Position numbers and translations under genes: made by a program | In this document: positions 15,936 to 23,799 of the stretch, one piece after another | How positions within the stretch are numbered: the first letter of the stretch is position 1 | Layout of the letters: the number at the start of each line of letters is the position of its first letter | Assembly: GCA_002344785.1 (NCBI GenBank) | Contig: DDUL01000032.1 | Span: 1-54,072 of the forward strand | Source of the DNA: Bdellovibrionaceae bacterium UBA2339 | GTDB lineage: Bacteria; Bdellovibrionota; Bdellovibrionia; Bdellovibrionales; JAMPXM01 | Reading direction: 5' to 3' | DNA length: 54,072 nucleotides | The notes under the pieces: generated by a model | What the model saw: the letters and a program-made list of their open reading frames with translations, nothing else | What the model was told of the DNA's origin: nothing | Database searches by the model: none

Positions 15936-18680
15936 TTAGAAGGCTTGGCAGAGCAGCTGAAGTCGAGGGTCACCTTGAACTTGCTGTTTGATTCGTTGAG
16001 CGAACATGGGTGCCGCATCGTCAGAGTCAGCCGGCAAGCCTCTGAACAAGGCTTCACCGCCTTGACCAATCAAACGCCGTAAGTCCAAACCCGCCGTCTC
16101 CGTACAATGCATGAGACGCCGTAACTGCTCAAATCTTTGTGTTGATCCCTCACGAAGCTCGCGCGCAAGCTGCCCGCGATTCTGCGTGAACCACTCCTGC
16201 AGCGCGCGATCCTTGGAGCGACGGCTCACAGTCTGAAAGCTCGAGAGAATCGAAATGATGTTTTCGGGCGAGGCACGCTCAGTGACAAACTGTCGTCCTG
16301 CAACCCACAACAACAGCTTTGTCTTGCCCGATGTCGAGGTGTCCGGCGGTTCACCATAATAAACCAGCCATGAAAACACGGCTCGCTCCAAGGTTTCACC
16401 AAGCTGACGGCCTCCAGCCAACTTCGAAATAAACGGCTGAATCAAAGGAAAGGCGGCCCACACTTCATCACCTTCCAGAACGCCAGATCGATCTGCGTCG
16501 AAGCGAACAAACAAGCTCTCGACATAGTGAAGGATCGGAAGCATCGCCCGAAGTTCCGAGCTCTCAACCGGCAAAGGTGAATCGCCCAATGCTCGAGAGG
16601 CGCGCTCAAGTTCGCGAAGCGAATTGGGCTGAGCCCGACGAAGCATGGCGCTGATGTTCGGCAGATGGGTCACATGCTGGGCCAATACCGGCATCGCTCG
16701 CGATCTGAAGCACTCCACCCGCAAACGAAGCTTACCGAAAACATCAATCGGTCCCGTCGAACAAGCCGGACTTAAATCTTCATGAAGGCGATCCGCCAGT
16801 CGACCGGCCGACAACACAAAGCTAAACCATTCCACGCCTTCTTGATGTTGAATGAAGGCATCGCCATTGGCGACCGAAGCAAAAATGTTCGCTTCCATAA
16901 AGGTGCGATGGCCCGAGGCTTGTGAGCGAACATCCACGATACCAAGATCTCGACCCACAAGTTTCAGATCCTGAAAGACTTCTTGCGCCTCGTCTTCTGT
17001 AAGTGACGGAAACAGTCCTGCTCGAGAGGACTCCGCCGCATATCCGCGCATCACCACATTCACCAACACGCGAATCGTATTCAATTGCGCCAGATCACGA
17101 GACGACAGACCTGGCAGTCGGTCCTCGGGCTGCACCAGCAGTCGATGCTCTTGATCGAAAACCAAAGGTCGCCCACGTCCGAGCAAGCCCGCAAGCTGAG
17201 CCCCGACAGGGCCTTGCATCTGCGAAGCACGACGACGAATCGTCGTCAGATCCATGGGCAATCCCGTGCCTTGAAAAATGGACTGATGCAGACGCTGACC
17301 TGTGATCCAATCCTCCGCAATGCGATCCAAAGCTTCCAGATGCGCTTCCTGAAGACCCGCCTTCAACGCTTCTCGTGAAGCGAGAGACTGCCCACCCAAA
17401 AGTTTTCCAAACAATGGCTCAAGTGTCGCACTGACAGATTCAGCTTTGAGATTCATCGGCAGCAGCTGATCCTCTCCCAATGCCTGAATCAAGCGAGCCA
17501 ACTTGGCGTTGGCGATCAGGCCATCATGTCGTCGCAATACTCGACGCGTGAGATCCTGAATCTGATCGACGATGCGTTCGATCAGTGAGATTTCCCGAGT
17601 GAGAATTCCGGAAAGCTCACCGACTTGGTACTTGTAGCGAAGGGCGATCCCCAAGCCGCGAGCCGCCTGACGAGTCAACTCCGACCAGTCATCCGAGCCT
17701 GGCCCGCCAAGACTCTCGGTATTCCCACCCAAGAGAACTTGCTTCGCGGATGCCATGACTTTCAAACGCGACTCTGTCGGGCGCGGAATCAAGCCTGCGT
17801 AGTTCAATGATTCACTGAGCTCAGTGAGCGTCATGGCCTTAGTTCTGGACATCGCCCCCAGCGCCAAGCCACGACGAGACGAATTTTCGAACTCTGTCGC
17901 CAGCAATTCGCCCAGCGCGAGCAAAGTGGCGTTCAACGAATCGACCACACCGGCTTGTGCCTCGACCTGCTGGAAACCAAGAAGTCCTCCCTTGCCTCGC
18001 AGCTCGCCCAACAGAGGACGCGCCGATTGCAGCAAGTGCACGACGCGCCCGAGTTCATCGCGCGTCAGCGCTTGGTCACTTCCACCAAACAGCGCCGCCT
18101 TCCATCGAAACACTTCAATCATCGTGTGTCGACGAACCGCCATCGCGACCGCATCAACCTCACCCTTCGAATCTCGTCGATCTGAAGCTTGCGGCGCTTG
18201 CACGGAACGAACTGGATTCTGTTCCGGTGAGGCCGGAGCCGCCTCGGCCTCTGGAGTTGGTGTCGAGGCCACAGGCGCCTGCGCCTCTTCGGCGTTTGGC
18301 GTTTCTGAATTTCTAAAGTAGTTCTCAAAAAATGCTGACAGCTCGGCACGCGTCCACGCTTGCGTCGAAGCACCACGCGTATTGTTCGCAAATTTTTGCA
18401 GGGCCGCAGCCGCACAATCCGCCAATGCAACGGGATCAACGTCTTCTTCGCCCTTAAAAAACGCCTTCGACTTGGTACCTAAGTCTCGAACACAAGTCAG
18501 GCTTTGCTCGCTGATCTCGAGCGGATCGCGGCGTTGTCGATCATTGCCAAAGAAGTGCTGACATCCCACAAGCGGTAACAGCATGACCGCCAAGAATCCA
18601 AATCGCGCCACGTTCAGCGCCGGAGTCCACAATAGACTCATGCCGCTGGAATTGGGTTTTAGGTTCACATCACAACGCAC
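15936..18680 (-). CDS. Very large lipoprotein with an EF-hand motif
   Basis: This 914-residue outer-envelope lipoprotein starts at GTG 18680, with GAGG six bases upstream. An in-frame ATG at 18641 would give a more usual signal peptide. The signal ends LLPLVGCQ, a canonical lipobox with Cys at about residue 40. A Pro/Ala/Glu/Ser-rich linker spans about residues 130-170. The rest is strongly helical, with many Leu/Arg/Glu-rich helices. A canonical EF-hand loop DADRSGVLEGDE (about residues 725-736, with D1, D3, S5, G6, L8 and E12) should bind calcium. No enzyme motif is seen. It probably acts as a structural or scaffold protein of the envelope. The gene appears alone or in a loose pair with the SGNH gene downstream (213-base gap). 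Confidence 0.85.
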   Translation of the reverse strand: MRCDVNLKPNSSGMSLLWTPALNVARFGFLAVMLLPLVGCQHFFGNDRQRRDPLEISEQSLTCVRDLGTKSKAFFKGEEDVDPVALADCAAAALQKFANNTRGASTQAWTRAELSAFFENYFRNSETPNAEEAQAPVASTPTPEAEAAPASPEQNPVRSVQAPQASDRRDSKGEVDAVAMAVRRHTMIEVFRWKAALFGGSDQALTRDELGRVVHLLQSARPLLGELRGKGGLLGFQQVEAQAGVVDSLNATLLALGELLATEFENSSRRGLALGAMSRTKAMTLTELSESLNYAGLIPRPTESRLKVMASAKQVLLGGNTESLGGPGSDDWSELTRQAARGLGIALRYKYQVGELSGILTREISLIERIVDQIQDLTRRVLRRHDGLIANAKLARLIQALGEDQLLPMNLKAESVSATLEPLFGKLLGGQSLASREALKAGLQEAHLEALDRIAEDWITGQRLHQSIFQGTGLPMDLTTIRRRASQMQGPVGAQLAGLLGRGRPLVFDQEHRLLVQPEDRLPGLSSRDLAQLNTIRVLVNVVMRGYAAESSRAGLFPSLTEDEAQEVFQDLKLVGRDLGIVDVRSQASGHRTFMEANIFASVANGDAFIQHQEGVEWFSFVLSAGRLADRLHEDLSPACSTGPIDVFGKLRLRVECFRSRAMPVLAQHVTHLPNISAMLRRAQPNSLRELERASRALGDSPLPVESSELRAMLPILHYVESLFVRFDADRSGVLEGDEVWAAFPLIQPFISKLAGGRQLGETLERAVFSWLVYYGEPPDTSTSGKTKLLLWVAGRQFVTERASPENIISILSSFQTVSRRSKDRALQEWFTQNRGQLARELREGSTQRFEQLRRLMHCTETAGLDLRRLIGQGGEALFRGLPADSDDAAPMFAQRIKQQVQGDPRLQLLCQAF

Positions 18681-19073
18681 GCGCCACCTCGCGATTCAGT
18701 TTCCCTCGACACAACCTCATACGCCTGTGTCTTGCGACCACTTTGCAATCCCACGGAAATACTTTCTCGGAGTGCCAAAAAACGTCGCCCAAAATCACCT
18801 CGGAATCAGCTCTGAGGCGGGCTTCATCTTCGGACCCTAAATCGCATTCCGCTCTTCTCAAGACCAATAATCCGGCCTCATGGAATCAGTTCGGCCTCAG
18901 GGCCAAATTGGCGAGGTCGTCCTAATCCACATCCACATTTAACATTCGAGATTTGGGCCATGATTTTCGACTCTTGAGAATCCGGCACGACAAGACGACG
19001 AGAGACCTTGGCAACTAGGCTTCATCGGGAGCTTTAGTAATTTAGGTTGGGCCCGGCGTTTGATTGCCCGTGA
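18681..19073. other. Intergenic, no gene recognised
   Basis: These 393 bases lie between two minus-strand genes. No frame with a ribosome binding site, hairpin with a T-run or RNA gene is visible. It should contain the promoter of the large lipoprotein gene. Confidence 0.45.
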
Positions 19074-20165
19074 TCAGTGAGTCGAAGCGCGCGGCAAATT
19101 TGAGAGCCAGACATCGCTGGCGTGACGCCAACTCGAGGATTCAATCAACGCGCGAAACTCAGCATGTTCGGGATGTGTAGGTCGATGAATTGCCGCTGCT
19201 GCAAAGGCCTCGGGCGACATGGAACCCCAGTCATTGAGCTGAGAAAATAGAATCACATCGGCTTGATGCTGCCGTCCCAAATCAACAAACGCCGCCATCT
19301 CACGAAAGTTTTCCCGCTGCACGACAAAGCTCAGAATAAATCTTCGAAAGCTACGCCCTTGCCTAAGCTTCGCAAGCCAGGCGAGACGAGGCATCAGCTG
19401 AGAAAACTCTCCGCCTCGTCGCAGCTTTCTGTAGGTCGAAGATGTCGCCGCATCGATCGACACTTCAACGGTATCGATCATCGCATGCGCGGCACGGATC
19501 TCAGCCCAGCGCTCAGGCGTGAGCAGCAGCGCATTGGTGTGCAAAGTGATGCGCAGATCAGGATGCGTTTTGGCGTCCAATGACCTGAGTAGCCGTCGAT
19601 AGGCACGGCTCGCAAAGGGATCGCCATTACCCGATAACTTCAACCGCTGAATCTGCGTTGGAGACTTCGCCAGCACATCCAGAATCTCGTCGACCAAGCG
19701 ATCCGCCCATCGAGCCTCGGCGGAGTGAGCCGCATAGGCCACGGTTTCGGGTCGACAGCTTGGACAGCTCAAATTGCAGGTTGCATCAAAAGCACAGTTG
19801 ATCTCCCGAGGAAACTCCGAAGTTTGCAACAGGTCTCGTTGATGGCCAGCTTGCAGGTGCAGGTCGCGCCGTTTAAGAGGCGACCAAGCCGCGGGAGGCT
19901 CGCCACTTTGCAAGGAAGTGAGATGCGGGCACAGCTCAGCACGACACGATGAGAAGTCACCTCGTCCAATCTTCTCGCGAATTGAATTCGCAATCGGCGA
20001 GTTCCAAACTTCCGCAATCGACTGATCTCGCACAGAGCCCACAACCTGTGGCAACCATCCCGCGCAGCAAAGATGAACATCGCCGTTGGCTAAGATTTCG
20101 GCCTTCTCAAACGGAAAGCGACAGAGGTAATCTGATGACGATTCAATCGACGAAGGATGTGTCAT
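19074..20165 (-). CDS. Radical SAM enzyme with an N-terminal SPASM-like cluster region
   Basis: This 363-residue cytoplasmic enzyme starts at ATG 20165. The radical SAM motif CNLSCPSC (C-x3-C-x2-C, about residues 127-134) lies in FDATCNLSCPSCRPETVAY. It is followed by LKLSGNGDPFAS (the GGE-like strand) and TVEVSIDAATSSTY, which is typical of SPASM-linked radical SAM cores. In front of the core, residues 12-80 read CRFPFEKAEILANGDVHLCC and later EVWNSPIANSIREKI and CRAELCPHL. This is the pattern of a SPASM auxiliary iron-sulfur domain, which normally follows the core. Relatives modify peptides or act in glycan and cofactor metabolism. Its start codon overlaps that of the divergent barrel gene. 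The class is secure; the substrate is unknown. Confidence 0.87.
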   Translation of the reverse strand: MTHPSSIESSSDYLCRFPFEKAEILANGDVHLCCAGWLPQVVGSVRDQSIAEVWNSPIANSIREKIGRGDFSSCRAELCPHLTSLQSGEPPAAWSPLKRRDLHLQAGHQRDLLQTSEFPREINCAFDATCNLSCPSCRPETVAYAAHSAEARWADRLVDEILDVLAKSPTQIQRLKLSGNGDPFASRAYRRLLRSLDAKTHPDLRITLHTNALLLTPERWAEIRAAHAMIDTVEVSIDAATSSTYRKLRRGGEFSQLMPRLAWLAKLRQGRSFRRFILSFVVQRENFREMAAFVDLGRQHQADVILFSQLNDWGSMSPEAFAAAAIHRPTHPEHAEFRALIESSSWRHASDVWLSNLPRASTH

Positions 20166-20835
20166 GCCTCAACACCTCACTCTGAGTCTTCACGGAATTT
20201 CGCTCCGATTCACGCAGTTGCGCATCATCACATCATTGGCCATGACACTGTTCCCCGTGATGCTGGCTTCGCCATCACGCGCAGAAAATTCACTCGAGGC
20301 CACACCCACACCGCCGTGGCTGGCAGAGTTTCGCGCGCATCGACATCAGGTGACGGAAAGCACCAGCTCTCCAGCCAGCACCGGCACCAGCCGACTCTCC
20401 GAACTCGGCGCTGTCGTTTCACGCAGCTGGAGTTACAGCCCGAGCTTCGATGTTTCAGTGGGCCTTGCGCTCGACTACGGATTTGGCGAATCCCCCACTC
20501 ATCGTCGCACGCATGTATTTTTGGCGCCGCAATTTTCCGTGGCCTACATACAGGAACGGAGTCGCTGGCGCGTGAGTTACGAGCCGCTACTTTGGGGCGA
20601 GGAGACTCTCACCGCATCCATGATTGATACGCGTCGGCGCGATTGGAAGGGGCATCGAGTCCGCATTTCGTGGCTGGCGCAACTCGGCGCGGATCGCACG
20701 CTGCATTTTGGTCCGACACTGTCCTACGAAAGCCGCCGAAGTTCGGAAGAGCAAATTGGCAGTCAGCCGCCGACCAATCTCGCTGCCGAGGCGACCTCTT
20801 GGCGGCCTGGCGTGGGCGCGGTGTTGGCCTTCTAG
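20164..20835 (+). CDS. Small outer-membrane beta-barrel-like protein
   Basis: This is a 223-residue exported protein. ATG 20164 has AAGGA about seven bases upstream. Residues 1-40 form a signal peptide ending MLASPSRA, probably cleaved before ENS. The mature part alternates polar and hydrophobic residues in the way of amphipathic strands (SFDVSVGLALDYGFGE, HVFLAPQFSVAYIQERSRWRVSYEPLLW, HFGPTLSYESRRSS). It ends in GVGAVLAF, with the terminal phenylalanine typical of outer-membrane proteins recognised by BamA. This suggests an 8-10-strand barrel. Its start codon shares the palindrome CATG with the divergent radical SAM gene. The function is unknown. Confidence 0.75.
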   Translation: MPQHLTLSLHGISLRFTQLRIITSLAMTLFPVMLASPSRAENSLEATPTPPWLAEFRAHRHQVTESTSSPASTGTSRLSELGAVVSRSWSYSPSFDVSVGLALDYGFGESPTHRRTHVFLAPQFSVAYIQERSRWRVSYEPLLWGEETLTASMIDTRRRDWKGHRVRISWLAQLGADRTLHFGPTLSYESRRSSEEQIGSQPPTNLAAEATSWRPGVGAVLAF

Positions 20836-21006
20836 AGCTGCCACACTTGAGTGTGCAAAGCTCAAGGCAACTCGCCACATAACTCCGTCATTTCAAAAGT
20901 TTGCCGAGGCCACTGGCCTCGGCATGACGTCGCATGGCCGACTCTCATAATGCTTGAAGAAATTCAAGGGCTTGCAAGGAGACCTGCACACTCAAGCGTG
21001 GCAGCT
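20836..21006. repeat. 171-bp element with 22-bp inverted ends and a central hairpin
   Basis: Bases 20836-20857 and 20985-21006 are inverted repeats of 22 bases with one mismatch; the left arm begins AGCTGCCACACTTGAG. At the centre, 20903-20911 and 20915-20923 form a perfect nine-base stem (GCCGAGGCC) with a three-base loop. The element begins directly after the stop codon of the barrel gene. No clear target-site duplication flanks it. It could be a miniature inverted-repeat element or a structured RNA. Confidence 0.7.
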
Positions 21007-21017
21007 AAAAGAAGAAA

Positions 21018-21033
21018 CCAGCGTCACCGCTGG
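21018..21033. other. Hairpin CCAGCG-TCAC-CGCTGG
   Basis: This perfect six-base stem with a four-base loop lies just outside the right arm of the 171-bp inverted-repeat element. It is extended by GAAG and CTTC on its flanks. No T-run follows. It belongs to a chain of hairpins in this non-coding stretch. Confidence 0.5.
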
Positions 21034-21064
21034 CTTCTCAAGTTCAACATTTCAGGTTCAAGGC

Positions 21065-21087
21065 GAGGGGTGAAACACCCCTCTTTT
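21065..21087 (+). terminator. Rho-independent terminator downstream of the barrel gene
   Basis: GAGGGGTG pairs perfectly with CACCCCTC around AAA and is followed by TTTT on the plus strand. It lies 230 bases after the barrel stop codon and 66 bases before the convergent protease gene ends. A transcript ending here would contain the whole 171-bp inverted-repeat element. Confidence 0.7.
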
Positions 21088-21152
21088 CAGTTCACTTCAC
21101 GATCAAATTTCATCTGGCCTCGAGCCCCAGAGTCATGATGCCACGAGGGCGA

Positions 21153-22730
21153 TCACTGACACCAAGGAGCGTCCGGCATGATGCCGCACATGATCTGGCA
21201 AAGCATCGGATCGCCGAGCGGGCACTCGCCGCCGTTGCCCGGATCACCCGGGTCACCGGGGTTCGAGCCACCCGAGCTTGCGCCGACACGAATCGCCAGC
21301 GAAGTCGAAGACTGGCCGCTGGAGTCGCGAACCGTCACCGTGGTCTCGCCATCCGCCTTGGCCGTAAACACGCCATTGGCATCAATGTCACCGATGGCCG
21401 TGTTGGCCACAGAATAAGTCAGCGCGCCCTTAGCGTACTTCGCGCCGAACTGCTGCTTATCGCCAGCCTTCATTGTTGCGGCCGCGGGCACCACAAACAT
21501 CTTCTGATTCAACACTGTCTCGACAGCACCGAGAGCATCCACGCGGCAGTTACATGCCACATCGATATTCACCTTCGCACCTGTGTGCTGCATGACCGCG
21601 CGAAGATCTGCGCCCGTCAGCGAGTTGTCTTGAGCTTTCAAGAAAGCCGCCAAGCCCGAGACCAAAGGCGTTGCCATCGATGTACCCGACAGCTTGCCGT
21701 ATTTGTTCTTCGGCAATGTCGAGATGATGTTGTTGCCCGGAGCCGCAACGTGCACAGTCCCTTTGCCGTAGTTCGACCACGAAGGCTTGCCGTCGTTCTC
21801 GTCCGATGCGGCCACTGAGATGGTGTTGTCAAAGATCGCATTGGCCGGGAATACGTCGGTTTTGTCGTTGTTCTTGCCATCGTTGGCGGCAGCGGCGATG
21901 AAAGTTACACCCGCGTCGCTCGCTCGCTTCACGGCTTCGATCAATGGCTGTGCTTGCGAACGCGGAACAGCCGCGCCCCAAGATGCCGAGATGATGTGCG
22001 CGCCCTTTTGAATGGCGTAATCGATCGACTTGATCCCGTTGTTCAAATCGCCCGAGCCGTCCTCACCCAAGAAGCGAATCGGCATGATGGTGACTTCCGG
22101 AGAAAGTCCATACATACCACCGTCGACCAAGCCCGATGCGCCGACTGCACCGGCACAGTGAGTACCGTGACCGGGGTTCTGCGCCGAAGTCTTATCCATC
22201 GGATCGGCATCGTTTTCGCGGAAGTCGTAGCCCACCATCATGTTGGGGCGAAGCGAATCGTGCTGGTAATCAACACCTGTGTCGATCACGGCGACGATGA
22301 TCTTCTTCGAACCTTTGTTGCCCGCCTTTGCCCAAGCGGCCTCGGCATTGGTCTTCTTCAACGAATACTGATCCTGCAAACGTGCCAACGCGCGAGGAAT
22401 TTCCTGCACCTGTCCACGCATGAAGTACGAACGCAGCTTGATGTTCGGAACCACGTACTCGACGTTCGGGTTGGACAGCAGCTGTGCCAACGCGCGAGTT
22501 TCGATGGCGCCGTTAACTCGCACCTTCATGATTTGTGCGTTTTCGTTCTGATCCATCACCTTCAGTGATGGCGTCGACTGAATCGACAACATTTTCGTGA
22601 AGCTCGCATCTTTGTACTTCACAAGATATTCGCCAGGAATTCTCTCCTGGGCTCCAGCCGTTGCGCTGGCCAGGCTTCCCGCCATAGCTACGGCGCCAAC
22701 GAGTAGCTTCCATCCTTGGTTCAACTTCAC
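21153..22730 (-). CDS. Secreted subtilisin-like serine protease (S8)
   Basis: This 525-residue exported protease starts at GTG 22730, with AAGGAGG about five bases upstream. Residues 1-28 are a signal peptide ending TAGAQE. Residues 30-105 (PGEYLVKYKD to VEYVVPNI) are an I9-type inhibitory propeptide. The catalytic triad is complete: Asp in VIDTGVDY (about 145), His in GHGTHCAG (about 187) and Ser in SGTSMATP (about 347). The oxyanion Asn lies in AAAANDGKNND. After the catalytic domain comes a bacterial Ig-like domain (about 415-490), then a Gly/Pro linker. A Cys-rich tail follows (NGGECPLGDPMLCQIMCG). It should be a self-activating extracellular or periplasmic protease, useful in degrading external protein. 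The upstream region is palindrome-rich. Confidence 0.95.
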   Translation of the reverse strand: MKLNQGWKLLVGAVAMAGSLASATAGAQERIPGEYLVKYKDASFTKMLSIQSTPSLKVMDQNENAQIMKVRVNGAIETRALAQLLSNPNVEYVVPNIKLRSYFMRGQVQEIPRALARLQDQYSLKKTNAEAAWAKAGNKGSKKIIVAVIDTGVDYQHDSLRPNMMVGYDFRENDADPMDKTSAQNPGHGTHCAGAVGASGLVDGGMYGLSPEVTIMPIRFLGEDGSGDLNNGIKSIDYAIQKGAHIISASWGAAVPRSQAQPLIEAVKRASDAGVTFIAAAANDGKNNDKTDVFPANAIFDNTISVAASDENDGKPSWSNYGKGTVHVAAPGNNIISTLPKNKYGKLSGTSMATPLVSGLAAFLKAQDNSLTGADLRAVMQHTGAKVNIDVACNCRVDALGAVETVLNQKMFVVPAAATMKAGDKQQFGAKYAKGALTYSVANTAIGDIDANGVFTAKADGETTVTVRDSSGQSSTSLAIRVGASSGGSNPGDPGDPGNGGECPLGDPMLCQIMCGIMPDAPWCQ

Positions 22731-22903
22731 AAGACCCTCCTTGGTGGTTCTTCGTTTCTCTATTCACAATCACTCGCCGAATTTCAAATTCGGCCCGACA
22801 CAACGAAAGTTCCCCCCACGGGCCTTCGCCATGCTTTGCTCTGGCGAATCTCTTCGCACAAAGCTTCGACCGCACATCCTGTCGCGGAGAATTTCTCGCC
22901 GAT

Positions 22904-22993
22904 CACTCATCCTGAGTGGGCTTCCGTCGCTGCCGGAAAAAGCTGGTTCCAAATTTTGACTGACTCATCCTTGAGTCAGTTCCGTTTTGGAAC
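22904..22993. promoter_or_regulatory. Palindrome cluster between the protease and DUF5819-like genes
   Basis: Three hairpins lie close together. CACTCA-TCC-TGAGTG is at 22904-22918, TTCCG with CGGAA at 22922-22939, and a two-tier palindrome at 22946-22993. The two-tier palindrome has outer arms GTTCCAAA/TTTGGAAC and inner arms ACTGACTCA/TGAGTCAGT, with five-base gaps on both sides. The first and third share the core ACTCATCC-TGAGT. The cluster lies in the 406-base region between divergent genes and may be an operator pair or a structured leader. Confidence 0.5.
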
Positions 22994-23136
22994 TCGACCG
23001 TCTTTGAGCCTAATCACTGCGCGGGGAGCGGGATAGCGCGGAAATTGAACTCTGGCCCTGAGTCGAGGTCGCACGTCACAATTGAGGGCATCGACACCGG
23101 ACCCCAATTTCGAAGCGGACGAGATCAAGCCGCAAT

Positions 23137-23799
23137 TTGACTGCCGGGATCCCAACATCCGAACTCGACAGCCCTCCGTCGAAGTCGCAGACTGAAAGGG
23201 TGACACTTCGTTTCCCGCCAAAGGTCCAGGTCGTTCGCGCCATCATCCTCACTGTGTTTGCGCTGTCGATGCTGACGGAAAACTTACCGGCGCTTCATGA
23301 CTCGCTGACGAGTCTTCGACAGCTCTTCGGCGCCCTACATCTCCGACAAAATTGGGAGCTGTTCATCGGCTACCCTCACCGTCGGGATCGCGGATTCGGT
23401 TGGTCGATCGAGTCCGCCCAGCAACCCACCCAAGGCCCCCAAGAGTTGTGGCCAAACTGGCCGGCCCTCCGTCAGTCCGACTTCAAAACTCGTGCACTTT
23501 ACTATCTCAATGCCGAGCGAGTTCGCTCGATTCATCACAAGAACGACTTGTCCCTCAGCTTTGAACGCTGGACAGCCGAGAATCTGCAACACCTCGTGCA
23601 ATCCACAGCGCCAGGCTTCAGAGTACCCGAAGGCGCAGAAGATCTGCGCTTTCGACTGTTTCGCGTCCAGGGCCAACACCAAGTTCTTCCCGAGCCACCT
23701 TGGCAACCAACTTCGCGCAGCGCACGCACCTCATCGGATGCCGACCAAGTTCGCGCGCAGTTGGTTCGCGAGTGGGCTTGGCCGGGTGGTGCGCCATGA
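23137..23799 (+). CDS. DUF5819-like membrane-anchored protein, partner of HTTM protein
   Basis: This protein has about 220 residues with one N-terminal helix (VVRAIILTVFALSMLTENL) and a soluble, probably periplasmic part. TTG 23137 is the first possible start and has only a weak ribosome binding site; GTG 23200 is an alternative. The sequence LRQNWELFIGYPHR resembles the QNW-x-LF-x-P-x-P signature of DUF5819 proteins, which are commonly encoded directly before HTTM genes. Its stop overlaps the HTTM start (ATGA at 23796), so the two are coupled. The gene pair probably works as a membrane unit. The function is unknown, and the DUF5819 assignment rests on this motif and on context. Confidence 0.65.
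   Translation: MTAGIPTSELDSPPSKSQTERVTLRFPPKVQVVRAIILTVFALSMLTENLPALHDSLTSLRQLFGALHLRQNWELFIGYPHRRDRGFGWSIESAQQPTQGPQELWPNWPALRQSDFKTRALYYLNAERVRSIHHKNDLSLSFERWTAENLQHLVQSTAPGFRVPEGAEDLRFRLFRVQGQHQVLPEPPWQPTSRSARTSSDADQVRAQLVREWAWPGGAP

Noticed and set aside
21135..21818. 227-codon plus-strand frame opposite the protease gene
   Set aside because: It is antisense to a complete S8 protease with all catalytic motifs; the product is His/Arg-rich as expected of a shadow frame.
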